DNA of 64,000 nt from Owenia fusiformis (taxonomy: Eukaryota; Annelida; Polychaeta; Sabellida; Oweniidae). The DNA lies in the NCBI GenBank assembly GCA_903813345.2, contig CAIIXF020000011.1, positions 14,555,754 to 14,619,753 on the forward strand, in the 5' to 3' direction. The notes under the pieces are model-generated. The model saw nothing but the letters and a program-made list of their open reading frames with translations. It did no database searches and was not told where the DNA came from. This document shows positions 24,728 to 38,200 of the stretch, one piece after another. The translations under genes and the position numbers were made by a program. Every line of letters begins with the position of its first letter. Within the stretch, counting starts at the first letter, position 1.

Positions 24728-25639
24728 AATAGAAGGGATTGACCTTGGGTTCGACTTTTGGTCTAATCTAGCCGTTACACAAGCACAATTTTCCGTTTCA
24801 GCCTTTATGTTATATTGTGGTTTAAACTAGGGTTTCACCCTATGGTTAAATGGCTCAAATTCTAAGAATAGACGGAATAATGTGTAATAAGACTGGGCCT
24901 AAAGACTAGACAATCGGAAGCCAGCTCATCAGAAAGCGCGCATTTTTTCCCTTACAGTCTAACACTGTCTTTTTTTCTGAAAAAGAATTTAGGTAGCTTC
25001 AACAAATAGACCTATGTATCTTTGCAAACTTTACTGTTGATGTGGATTTGTTTAAATTCATGAGAATTGTGAGGGGGTCTACTCTTTCAATTTTGCAAGA
25101 TAATCTTTAGGCTGCAATAGAAGTACTATCCCAATTTTTTTTAAATTTCAAAAATAGCCATGCCATTAACAGATTGAATGACGAGAGCAAACTATATTGT
25201 AATCGTGACAATTTTAATGAAAGATCATATTCACTCCAGGAGGATGTTCACCACAACAGTCTACCTACGTGAACAAAGCCATTAGCCATCCCCTTGGCTT
25301 CCCAAGGCGAGACCTCCACAGCAACCCACGTAACATCAAAACATCAAAGTCACGGCTCGTATACTCTGGTCAGGCCCCATCTTGAATACCCTTCTTCAGG
25401 GGACCACTGAGCACAGAAGGAAAACCAAGAGAACAGTTACACTGTTCCATATCTCCCTTCATTATAATGAAGTGGCAAAACTTATTTCCCCTACATCGAG
25501 AAATCTAACAGAACTGGAAGAAAAACCTTCATCATTCCCTTTGCCAGAACCGAAACAAACAAGAATAGCATTTTCCCCAGAACAATAACATTATTGAACA
25601 ATCTCCCCTCCACAACCAACCAGGATGAAAGAAAACAAT

Positions 25640-25815
25640 ACTGCCTTCCGTGATGCTCACAAAAATGGGCCTTTTTAATTGAGCATAACTTGGCTTTTTA
25701 GGCCGTTTTAGGCCAAATTATCAAGCCCAGTTTTTAGTTATATAATTTTCGGCGGAATTTCTTGAGCTGACTTGAACCCCCCCCCCCCTTCCTAGCTTCT
25801 GGATCCCCCTGTGTT
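25640..25815. repeat. C-homopolymer dispersed repeat fragment
   Basis: A long C run lies beside CTTCTGGATCCCCCTGTG, resembling the terminal sequence of the CAGTGGC/GGATCC hAT-like family, with an AGGCC-rich interior. No paired end was identified. Confidence 0.5.
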
Positions 25816-26894
25816 ATCAGCTTTAGATTTTTAACCTATTGTGTTTCTTAAAAGGTAGAGCTTTATATACATACATCTTCTAAATAGATTTAGATTCCGA
25901 TTTTCAATACAGTATGCTTAAAGTGACATTTCTGGACAGGCCATTTCTATCCTTTGGTTATAGCTACCATATTAGGAGAGAGATGGCCTGGCAAGGAATA
26001 TACCTTTAAATCTTCAGTGGACGGGACTGGCTTAAAACCTTATAGATCAGTGAATACGTTACTCTTTGTACTGGAGTGAGTTTGCCAACCTAATTTTTGC
26101 AGCGTGGGTGTGCCTTGTCATATTTCTCCAGAAAGACGATGAGAATTCGGTATGTGTTTCAGAAAAAATGAATTCCAACAGTTCAAGAAACACATGACAA
26201 TTTATCCGGAAGGTATAATAAATCTCTAACCAGATTTCTTTACGTTATGGTTAAGTGATATATAAAGGTTCATGGCATGATGATAATCGAAAAAAGTTGG
26301 TGTCATCAACTTAGTTTTTTACCTAAACCTAGAAAACGTTTTGATCCCCATGTTAGGGAATAGCAGAGTATGGGATTAGGAGCCTGTACCATCTCCAAAG
26401 CTTTTTTGCAAGAAATATAATTAATGTGAATTTTGAGAAAATGAAAATAACAGTTCACCCTTCTTCGCTTTTATCATTGCACGGATAAAATACAATTTTC
26501 AATTTCTCTTGTATGTTTTGTGTTACATGTTGCTAATAATGTACCAAAGTGCAACAAACATACGGTGCTTTAAAAATACCATAACTGAGCATAAGCCATC
26601 AAATCCATGATGTATAAGTATCCAAGTTAAAAAAATCCTTTTCAAAAGTGTATTACACCCCATATATATGGATAATAGTCAACATCAATTAAATATGAAA
26701 CAAACAAACTACCGTGAGCGGGATGAATTTAAAACAAATTTTCACTCGATACCAGTGTCAGGGTCTTTACGTCAATAATGTTTTTATATTTGCAATTATG
26801 ATCGATTATTTTGCATTAGAGAGATATTCGTGTGACACGGAGTATCATATTAATCTATTTAGATGGCTTCATGGTTTAATCATAGCACAAGTCA

Positions 26895-27290
26895 TCGATG
26901 TGGAACCTTAACTGTGCACAGTACTGGTATCAACTCAGTCTTAACAAACTTGAAGTGGATGATGTGCCTTAGACTGATATCCCATATGTGTTCCATAAAT
27001 GGGGTGATGTGCGCAATACTGGTATCAGATCTCAACATAGTTAACTTGATGATTTGCCTTAAACTGAAACTCCATATGTGTTTCACATAGGGGATGCCGT
27101 GCACTGAATTGGTATCAAATCTCAACAAACTCAAACGGATACCCCTATATGAGTCGTATATAGGCCGTTCTGTGCACCGTACTGGTATCAAATCTCATTA
27201 AACGCTGAGCAGGTTTTAAATTTCCAACAATCTTTAATTGACGATGTGCCTTAGAGTGATAATCATAAAGGATAAGTGGTACTGCGCATA
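26895..27290. repeat. Degenerate tandem repeat, about 75-95-bp units
   Basis: About four units contain ACTGGTATCAAATCTCA, GATGTGCCTTAGA and CCATATGTGTTTCA. Short open frames on both strands here are repeat artefacts. Confidence 0.75.
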
Positions 27291-27845
27291 AAAATAGTCC
27301 CTTTAACTGACAGTCAATAAACTTATGAAACCAAGTATTTTTAAACCAAATAAAAATCTGTGAAAATTAAGATCGACAACTTGACGATCATTTCATGCTC
27401 GTCAAGCATCACATGTACACATAGCCTACATATAAAGCCTAGTCTTATCGAGACCTGAGACATAAGTGAGACTAATTATAACATTTATGATGGTCTCAGT
27501 CGAGACCGACGACTCGACAAGGATTTCTTTGATCATTGGAATTTCATGTTTGAAATCGTGGCCATGAGTGAAAAGTAAGTATTATAGGCTAAATCATATG
27601 GCCGTTCTGAAAGTTAAGCTTGACCCCAGGTTTAGAACTTTGATTTTCGTTACAATTTGGTATTTGCTCACATAACGACAAATATTCGAGTGAACCGGAT
27701 GTAAAACTACTTTAAAAGGGAAAATAGGTCTTGGTTTATCGTCAAACTGTGTGTGTGTTTATTCATGTAATGTATCGAAGTACTGTTCAACGTTTAACAG
27801 ACAATAAAACGTAACTGTTAAATAGCACGAGAGCCTCGAACCTAC

Positions 27846-27960
27846 CTTATTCAGATGGTAAAACACACAATTTCCAGTCAATTTTTATCGATAATTTCTA
27901 CGCGGTAAAGATGGCTGTATAAACATAAAATACCCGGATGTGACAGCTTGCGCAAGCGCG
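27846..27960 (-). promoter_or_regulatory. Putative NRF1-type promoter and first exon, copy 2
   Basis: TGCGCAAGCGCG lies at 27949-27960 and the donor GTAGGT at 27840-27845. Similarity to copy 1 extends into the downstream intron, including ACATCCGGTTCA, so promoter, exon and proximal intron were duplicated together (about 24440-24730 versus 27680-27965). Confidence 0.45.
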
Positions 27961-28598
27961 GTATAAATAAGCAAGTGAAATTAACATTTGAAGAGAACAT
28001 GTAGTTTTATCGAGCTGAGCAGGCACCTGAACAATTTATTCCTATTAATGTTGCAGACTGCATTGTATTGTATTAAGCTTAGGCCTACTCGGAGGCCTGA
28101 GCAGCGAGCACACGACCGATTACAATTTAAGGACGATATAGGCCTAACCTTACACATTTCTTTTCAGATGGAGGCCTTCTAAAATCATTCATGTCAGGAG
28201 GATAACAATTGTCACTCAGAGTGTTAAATGATAAAACTGTTTCCTTGATACGGTTGAATGTCATGGCGTTTGTGTAAAAAACCGGGTGACCGGGTATACC
28301 CTATAACGTTCCTAGCAGGGTTACCAACTTTCATAAAAACATAATTTCCATAGCCTACTTTTCAAAATGTCATCTTTAAATCATTCATATACTGGTTATG
28401 CTATAATGTAGTCATACAATTCATCCTGAAATGGCCAAGAATAGAGGAAATCTTTAAAAAAATTATATCAGAAAAAATCTTTCAAGTTATCAGCAGTTAT
28501 TTTCAGACGTTATGTGCTTCGCCAAATGCTAATGCACGTTGAGCATCATATAGGCTTACAACTTGACAAACCACGAGTTCAACAGCCACCGAACTTAC

Positions 28599-28702
28599 CT
28601 AGTAATAATGGATAACACAGAATATTGCTGCCTTTTATTCGACGATTCAATAAGCAGTAAAATGGCTGAAAATACCCGTATAATTGTTAGTACGCATGCG
28701 CC
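28599..28702 (-). promoter_or_regulatory. Putative NRF1-type promoter and first exon, copy 3
   Basis: Sites GCGCATGCCTGGCGCATGCG lead into ACGGGTATTTTCAGCCAT, similar to the other copies, and end in ACTAG with donor GTAAGT at 28593-28598. This is the most diverged of the three and has the best donor consensus. Confidence 0.4.
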
Positions 28703-29009
28703 AGGCATGCGCGCTAAACAAATCAATCTGCCTTCCAACCAAGGCCGTTCTTTCGTTGGAATTTTGAATATCGGAATACAACCTGTATTATTAACATTAT
28801 CTGAAAGTATTCAATGAAAGGGGAAAACTTGTTAATATAACATATGGTATAGCACACGTCAGATTGGTGTTACACCTGTATTTACAGGTAGATCAGATAT
28901 CTCGACGTATTCCGCGGTAGGCCTTGAGGGTCATGTGTTGACGTCGGTGTCTATGTCCTTAACTTCTGGTACATATTGGCTGACAGAGCGTAATGAGCGT
29001 ACTTGATCA

Positions 29010-30600
29010 GATACAACTCAGTCTATACTGATTGTGCTTGCCCAGATATACAACTCAGGACGTGATGATTGTGCTCGAGATATGAACCCAAAGCGTAATG
29101 ATTGTGCTTGATCAGATTTACAAATCAGAGCGTAATGATTATGCTTGATCAGATATACAACTTAGAAATGATTGTACTTATCAGATATACAACTCAACAA
29201 CTCAAAATGATTGTGCTTGATCAGATATAGAAATCAGAACGTAATGACTGTGCTTGATCAGACATACAACTCAAAAATGACTGTGCTTGATCAGATATAC
29301 AACTCAGAATGAATGTTATGATTGTGCTTGATTAGACATAGAAATCAGAACGTAATGATTGTGCTTGATCAGATATAAAAATCAGAGCGTAATGCTTGTG
29401 CTTGATCAGATATACAGATCAGAGCGTAATGATTGTGCTTGATCAGATATACAACTCAGAACGTAATGATTGTGCAAGATCAGATATACAAATCAGAGAG
29501 TAATGATTGTGCTTGATCAGATATACAACTAAGAAATGATTGCACTTGATCAAATATACAACTCAGAACGTTATGGTTGTGCCTGATCAGATATACAAAT
29601 CAGAGCGTAATAATTGTGCTTGATCAGATATACAACTCAGAGCGTAATGATTGTGCTTGATCAAATATACAAATTAGAGCGTAATAATTGTGCTTGATCA
29701 GATATACAACTCAGAGCAAAATGATTGTGCTTGATCAGATATAGAAATCAGAACGTAATGACTGTGCTTGATCAGACATGCAACTCAAAAATGACTGTGC
29801 TTGATCAGATATACAACTCAGAATGAATGTTATGATTGTACTTGATTAGACATAAAAATCAGAACGTAATGATTGTGCTTGATCAGATATATAAATCAGA
29901 GCGTAATGATTGTGCTTGATCAGATATACAAATCAGAGCGTAATGATTGTGCTTGATCAGATATACAACTCAGAGCGTAATGATTGTGCATGGCCAGATA
30001 CAGTGTATACAAATCAGAGCGTAATGATTGTGCTTGATCAGATATACAACTAAGAAATGATTGTACTTGTTCAAATATACAACTCAGAACGTTATGATTG
30101 TGCTTGATCAGACATACTACTCAGAAATGATTGTGCTTGGTCAGATAACAACTTAGAATGTTATGATTGTGCTTGATCAGACATAGAAATCAGAACGTTA
30201 TGATTGTGCCTGATCGGATATACAAATCAGAGCGTAACGATTGTGCTTGATCAAATATACAAATCAGAGCGTAATAATTGTGCTTGATCAGATATACAAC
30301 TCAGAGCAAAATGTTTGTGCTTGATCAGATATACAACTTAGAAATCAATGTGCTTGATCAGATATACAACTCAGAACGTTATGATTGTGCTTTATCAGAT
30401 ATAGAAATCAGAACGTAATGATTGTGCTTGATCAGATATACAACTAACAACTTAATGATTGTGCTTGATCAGACATACAAGTCGGAACGTAATGGTTGTG
30501 TTGATCAGATATACAGTTCAGTAATGATTGTGCTTGATCAGAAATACAGCTTACAACTTATGATTGTGCTTGATCTGATAAAACCCATGTCGCAATTATT
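29010..30600. repeat. Minisatellite GTAATGATTGTGCTTGATCA, about 1.6 kb
   Basis: Units of about 37-40 bp with GATTGTGCTTGATCAGATAT and ACAACTCAGA or AAATCAGAGC recur about 40 times with variable spacing. Two subtypes, ACAACTCAGA and AAATCAGAGC, alternate irregularly. Confidence 0.95.
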
Positions 30601-30975
30601 GTACTTGATCCAACTCATGTCAAAATTATTGTATTTGATCTACTCGTGTCACAATTATTATATGCATGCAAATTGCATTTTTAATTCTGAAATTGCATTT
30701 CAGAGATATGCATTATAAATAATATAGAAATGTAAAAGTGATATGACCTTAATAAATATTACCAAACATAATAGGAAGTTTTCTTTATTTCTAAATATTT
30801 TATTTAATTAATTATGTTACATTCGTTTATGTATATGTAAAAGTGTATAATAATAGCGCGAATGTTTACAAGCAATTCCATTTATAAGAAGTGAACAAAA
30901 CACTTTGATAATTGAAAATTAGAACATTCAAATAATTCAGTTTGCCTTTATGTTAAGGGTCATTAGCTGAAAATA

Positions 30976-31350
30976 CAGGGTGTCCCAAAAATTGAACCCA
31001 GGTAAACAATGAATGAAGTGATGAAGGAATGTTCTTGTTTAGTCATTATTACCATAAACATCAGAAAAATTCATCTTATTTAGTTTATATTAAAACTTGT
31101 TTCAGTAGCATCACAGATTTTCCATATTTGCAATGATTGCATTCACTTCTAAATCGACCATGTTGGATGCCATTTATAATTAGAGCATGTCATCTATTAC
31201 TAAGATGTCAAAACTCCCAGCAAGTAATTTACAAATGTCTAATTGCTGATTGAAAGCGAATTATTTTATCATGTAAAAAATTCGACTTTTTCTATGAAGA
31301 AAAAAGTGTAATTCCCTTCTCAGGTTGGAACAATTTTTTGGGACACCCTG
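30976..31350. mobile_element. 375-bp CAGGGTG-ended MITE
   Basis: The left end CAGGGTGTCCCAAAAATTG pairs with the right end TTTTTTGGGACACCCTG. TA precedes the left end and AA follows the right, so the target duplication is imperfect. Interior non-coding. Confidence 0.7.
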
Positions 31351-32296
31351 AATTAACCTGTATACTGTTATTTATCCCATTTGAAACGGGGGTTCGGATG
31401 ATGAAAAACTGCATGAAATGGTAAAACCAGGATTTCTAGTCTTCTATAGTTTCGTTTCAAACTTGAAGCATTGGAAACAAAACATAATTACGCCCGTACA
31501 TCTAGTTCACCCATGTAACAACACAGTGTGTGGGGTTGCGTTTTGGATTCCCATTGGGAATTAATGACTTAATGTATATTCGTCCAACCAACGACAGGCC
31601 GTAGCCATTTCGTGAGGCAAACGAGGCTAGTGCCTCACCAAAATTTCACGGAAATACATTGATCCAGACGTTTCTTTATAAATAAGGATATAACGTCAAA
31701 ATCAAAAATATACCTTGATTAGCCTAAAGTCGCAACTATTTACATTTGCCACGCCAAATATTTGGTTCTGACTACACCCCAGCTGCCAGCAAGGGGGCTA
31801 AGTATAAATATATCCAAATATATAAAAACAATTCTCACAAGTACATTGGATAACTAATTTAAACTGAGATAGTAGTAGATCAATCTCTCGTCTAGTCAGC
31901 TTTGTGTCCAATTCTTGACACTTCGCCCACTGCCCTTATCGTTTCAAGGAGCACAGGAAGCCAGGCGTCTCTTCAAAGCACCCTCATCAAGTAATACACA
32001 CGTTCCTCTAAAACCACTCTTTCATGGCACGCCACTGAGACTTTTGATCACAATCGCCGAAGTTCAGCTGATACACAATGACATGTCTTTTTATATCTCT
32101 TAATGGAGACGTTGCTATATATAGTTTTTCAACGATCTTCGATTGTAGTTTCTTAATATACACAGTCAGTTGAATTTACATCAATTCTCTTTTGATTTGA
32201 TTTGATTACGTCAGAGTTTAAGGCAGCTCAAAACACAACGTTGTTGTCAAGCAAATGCGGAATATGTACAATAGCAATTATTTTGAAACATCTGTT

Positions 32297-35200
32297 TTAC
32301 AGCTGAGGTACAATACTGCAGCTACAGCTGCTGTCTATTTGTATCCACCCCCAGTCAAACATATGATTGTAAGGCGTTTTGATCAAAGCCATCACATAGG
32401 ACTTCTTAGTTTTACAGCTAGATCGCCACCTGCAAAAATAACTTGAGTTAGAATTTTTAAATAACTAACACTAATGTATCATTCTATGTAATCATCATGC
32501 ATATATTTGCTAGTTGAAAAGCAATTCGAATTTTTTAAATAATTAAATTTCAGTTATATTCTAAATAAAAAATATATAATATGTAGTATGTAGTACATAA
32601 ATACATCATCCAATTTGCAAATTGAAATGCCACGGGGTCAATGTCTTGGTTGCTTGTTATATATTTTTGGGGCATTATGATATTAGATATTGTTTGGCCA
32701 ACGATATTAGACATGTCTTTAGTGCGTGGCCAACGATATTAGATAGTGCGTGTCCAACGATATTAGATAGTGCGCGGCCAACGATATTAGATAGTGCGTG
32801 GCCAACGATATAAGATAGCGCGTGGCCAACGATATAAGATAGTGCGTGCCCAACGATATTAGATAGTGCGTGGCAAACTATATTAGATATAGATAGTGCG
32901 TGTCCAACGATATAAGATAGTGCGTGTCCAACGATTAGATAGCGCTTAGCCAACGATATTAGATAGTGCGTGGCCAATGATATTAGATAGTGCGTGGCCA
33001 ACGATATAAGATAGTGCGTGACCAACGATTAGATAGCGTTTAGCCAACGATATTAGATAGTGCGTGGCCAATGATATTAGATAGTGCGTGGCCAACGATA
33101 TAAGATAGTGCGTGACCAACGATTAGATAGCGCTTAGCCAACGATATTAGATAGTGCGTGGCCAATGATATTAGATAGTGCGTGGCCAACGATATAAGAT
33201 AGTGCGTGACCAACGATTAGATAGCGTTTAGCCAACGATATTAGATAGTGCGTGGCCAATGATATTAGATAGTGCGTGGCCAACGATATAAGATAGTGCG
33301 TGACCAACGATTAGATAGCGCGTAGCCAACGATATTAGATAGTGCGTGGCCAACGATATTAGATGGTGTATGGTCAACGATATCAGATATTGCGGGGCCA
33401 TTGACATTTGATATTATAGGGGTATTGTAGGTCCAACCACATTACATTATAGATACATGCAATTTAGGACCATCGACAACTAAGTATAAGGGACCAACAA
33501 TAGTCACAAAACAAGATATCGTGGACCAAATATTTTGGGTACCTACATTTAGATCAAAGAACATTTCTTTTGAAGACAACATGACCACCAAAGATCTCAA
33601 ATGTGGCCAAAGATATTAAATATTGTGGGCCCAACGACGTAAGATGCAGCGTCAATGACATTGAGCATTGTAGGGCCAGGCCAACAACAAGAGATAGTGT
33701 AGGATGGTGGAGGATGGTGTAGGATGGTGGAGGTTGGATGTTACCTTGCCATTCTTTCGTACTTATACCTAATAGGCTTTGTTCTGAAGTTATTCATATA
33801 AACTTCACCAATTGTCATTGATATATTGAATTTATCCACATCAAGGTACATTAATAAATGATGTTTATGAATCACGACGGAAATAAATATTCTCTTATTG
33901 AAATCGTTAATGCAGATCGTATAATTATCACATGAGGATAATGCAAAGAGATTCCTGTAATAAAAGTTAAGTAATTTTCTCGTTATCCATTTATGCCTTT
34001 CACGGCACTATAATTTCATTGAAACAGATGTCACTTTTGTAATGTAGACACTCGCCAAGGACGAATGTGTTCAATCCAACGTCAGGTATGATCTACTCCC
34101 CCATGTCCAATATCCAGCGAGCTCATATTTATGCATTGACCTTTGTCAGCATTTCCCCCACATTCACAAATGTCCTGACATGGATGGCGATATCCATTAG
34201 GCTGCGAGGTATTCCATTTTCTTCAATAGAATATATTTCCACGATGTTGCATTTTGTAACGATCATGTAATCTAATCCCAAATGGCGTATAGGAAGTTAG
34301 GAACCTCAACGTTAAGAAATCAATTTAAATGAAACTGTTGGCACTAATTTGAGCAAAACAATCTATTTGAGTTGGTGTTCAATTCTTTAAAACAGCATTC
34401 TCAGGCACATGTCACCATGGACACGTACACCTTGAATGTGATTTGTGACCTTGTTTTCACCTTGAACCTTATTTGACCCTCAGCATTGCAATTGCCAGAA
34501 CAGTTGATATTGATGACGTTGTGTCTCATTCACCTATTTTATATAAATATGTATATAATATATAACTCACGTTTGCTGGTCGATTCCGTAACAGCAATTG
34601 TCACACGCACGCCCAGGGAGCACATGCCCATCGACGCAGGACACTGTATAGAACCATTGTTGACCCCCGAGACCTCTCCGTGGCTGGAAGACCTCCACCT
34701 CAGTCTCGTTGATATCCCTGGCTCGTGTCAGCAGCCTCCACTCCGTTCTTGATGGGCACACGGGTTGGGCAAAGGCCGCAAATGCATGTGGAGTTGCATC
34801 GTAATTATCAGCATCATCATACCGTTTGACGGTTGATTCATAACCGTAATATGCGCTTTTTGGCGAACTTTGATCACTTTGATGCACATTGTAAAAGGGT
34901 TTGTTATCTCTCTGAAATTGAAAAAATAATATACAGGGTGAGCCAAGTAAACGTAACCAAAACAAATGTTAATAACTCAGCCATCCAGCATGATTTAAAA
35001 TTCATATTTGGCATGATGATTGAACCTTGTTCAATGTTCTTTCATTCTACTTAGTTTCATTAGTTTCTATAAAATGACAACGTTTTTATGGCTATTTTAC
35101 AAAACATCATCTCGGATAGCCAATTTGAATGTAGCGGGACGAGTGATATCTTAGAACTGTAATGCTTCGAATCATCCTTCTTATCTCTTGTTTCAACTCT

Positions 35201-38200
35201 CAGATGCTTCTAAGGGGTGTAGCCAGGATTTACCAAGGATTTCTCCTGGGGTTCTGAAAAGCGGGGTTTGTCACCGGCCTGTGGTTTGTTGATCTTTCAG
35301 AAAAAGGGGTTGCTCCTTGTCGGGGATTCGATTTATAATGAAGGTGGGGGGGGGGTTGAGGCGAATGGGGGTTCGCACGAGCCCCACGAAACACCTTTCA
35401 CTATGCCCATGCTTCTAGAGTTGTAGGTGTAGACAATATCTTGGAAAAAGCTCTAAAGATAAAAGTCTAAGGATTCATATTTGGTGCTTTTCCGCATTTG
35501 TAAAATGGCCATAAAATAGTGACCATGAGAATTAGACCAATGAAACTTGGTAAAATGAAGGAACATTGAACAAGGTTTAATTGTGCCAAATATGATGTAA
35601 AATCCATGTTGGAAGACGTAGTTAGTATCATTTGTTTGGGACACCTTTTTTGAGCTCACCCTGTACCAGTTTTGAAAAATCGGTCTACAAACTAGTTATA
35701 TCTCACGAAAAACAAATATGTCAAAGCTCTTCTTCGTTTCTTCATTATAGTTCTGTTAATGATCAAATCGCAATCAATTTTATCACCTCAACCAAATAAT
35801 AAGGCTACATTCTTACAAATCTTGAATGACAATGGCTGAACTATTCTTGTGAATATATTTTACGTCGTCCGGAAAGGCGTGACTTATCCAGAATCTGGAT
35901 TGCACATTCACGGAGTAATATCGCAGTTCTTTGTGGGTTTTCAGATCTCATAAAATAAGTGAACTTGGAATACTTTGGTTCTCAGAATAGTTGGGCAAGA
36001 GTTCGAACTTTTTGAGTAGATCAGAACAGTTGGGCTTTCACGGTCAACATACCATTGTACTTTCAGTTATATAAATTAGAAGAGATTCTATGTTTTTCAT
36101 GGAGGCGGACCTAGTGTAATCTGAAAGATATTCTTCATTTTTGCCTCAGATGAATTAATTACTTCCTCATTTTTTGAATTACCAAATCTAAAGAGACATT
36201 AACAGTAGTGCAAAAGGTGGATCGGTATAGCCAAACGTATGGTGCGGGTGTTGGTTAAAGTTGAAAAGGCAGTAAACTAAATGGTAAAACTGATGATGCC
36301 CGTGTTTTGGAAGGCTTCTCAGGTCTCGACACTCCATCCTTTCTCTGACTCGACTATGTTCATCGGAAGAGACAGCATAGGTTCACTATTACAATAATCG
36401 CTTTTAATCTGTCATTCTTAATTTGATAGACAAATAAAAGTTGATCTGAATATTGGGATTTGTAATTGAATTCATTGATACATTGTCGTTTTTATGACAA
36501 GAACAAAATTGTAGATGTTCCAATAAATGACTCGATGTATAATAAAGAAATAAACAGTGATTTTACTGCAATATTATCGGCAATTTGTCGCAATATTGTC
36601 GCTCGTTTCGTCGAGAAAGCACAAATGGCCACATCTGGAAATGATACAACGTGGGAGACTGCTTCTACTTTTTATTTGATGTATAGGTTTAATCAATGAA
36701 AAATCACTCATAGCTACTTCAATTCGACAAAGTACTAGTAATAAAAGTTAGGGAAATTGACGCATGTTGGCATTTACATGAAGATTTTATGTAGGTCAGT
36801 GTTATAAACGAAGTATTTTCTGAAGTTAAGGAAACATATATTAATTAACGATTTTATGCACGCATCTGTTGTTACAATTATAATTGTTGTGTCAGAGAAT
36901 CCATACTTCTTGTCAGGTCGTTTTTATTTTCTGGAAAGGAAAATTTATAGGATACGGAATATATCCAATGCAGTGGAATATAGATTAGATAAATTTTAAA
37001 AAGCTAAAGCTGTGGAAAATGGGATAAAAGATATCTTCTTTTTGATATAATGTTCAGTTGTTCAGCAAAGTACGAGGAGTGAATTATAAATAGTGGGATT
37101 TTTCTGAGGCAATGCGTTCCTTTGGAGAAAGCTTAATCAAATGCCATAATTTGTTGCTCTCCAACAATAGCTTACCATTTGCATTCGTTTGACTTCACTT
37201 CTTAAAAGAGAGCTTCGTCTTCGTATTTTAAATAGACTCTGCACGCAGGGTAACAATAGCTGCTTTTGGTGTTCCAGAGATGTTAATAATGGAGCAGTCA
37301 GTTTTCAACTATTATGTCTTATAAAATGTTAACATCTACGCTATAGTATAATGCTAACATAATCTATAATATCACTAATTAATTGTGATATCATACAATT
37401 AAACCATTACAAGAATAGCCATTTTGTGAGCAGAAATTGAGGAAATAACCATGAATTTGCAAGCAACACATATCAATGCTAGGGTAATTGTGAAATCCAA
37501 TACAACATGGTGTGATGCTATCTTGTTGGAGAGTTTAGATGGAAAACACACGTTCATAAATCACAGTGGTGTGTGCATATATACTTTGGGAGTAAAGATG
37601 CAATCATAATCTGGCTGTCCTTGTGTAAATGGATACTTTGAGTGGAGTTAACATCTCATCTCAACAGAAGTCAATAGCCGTAATTATGCAGCTAACCCAA
37701 GGAGGATTGGCTACCAGAGTGCAACATCGATATTCTGTCCCATATATGTCGTAATTCAAAATTCGAATTCAAACAGTCGCCATTTTGTTCACTTCAACAT
37801 TTGAATCGTGAATTTTGGTCTTATTTCCAAACGAAAAATTCCCAAACTCACAAGAAATGATCGAGATATTGGTTCGAATCTTTTGGACTGTTTATTTCGA
37901 AGTTATAATCGGTTGTAATTTAAAATAACGACATGTCGACGTTATCATTTTTGTTTTCATTGCAACTAACCACAAAATATATCGAAAAAGAGCTTGCAAA
38001 CAGTATTCAAACGAGATCTGTTTTCTCTAATTTGGTTACAAAAAAACTGATCCTCGGACCCCATTGTGGCGCACATATATACATACTTACCTTTTTATGA
38101 TTATAGTAATTATTAGATGCTGATCTTTTAAAGCTAATATTCGTATACGTTGTGGAGGGTCGTACTGAGCCGACGTATAAGCGTCTTTCCATTAAGGCTG

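Noticed and set aside
29010-33420. CRISPR-like array
   Set aside because: The spacers are not unique and the units are degenerate minisatellite monomers in a eukaryotic intron-rich region.
34067-34281. Region open in several frames, first considered as the neurotrophin last exon
   Set aside because: No frame has W.S.C, YV.A or C.C landmarks, and the phase does not fit. The exon at 32297-32429 has all of them and fits phase 2.
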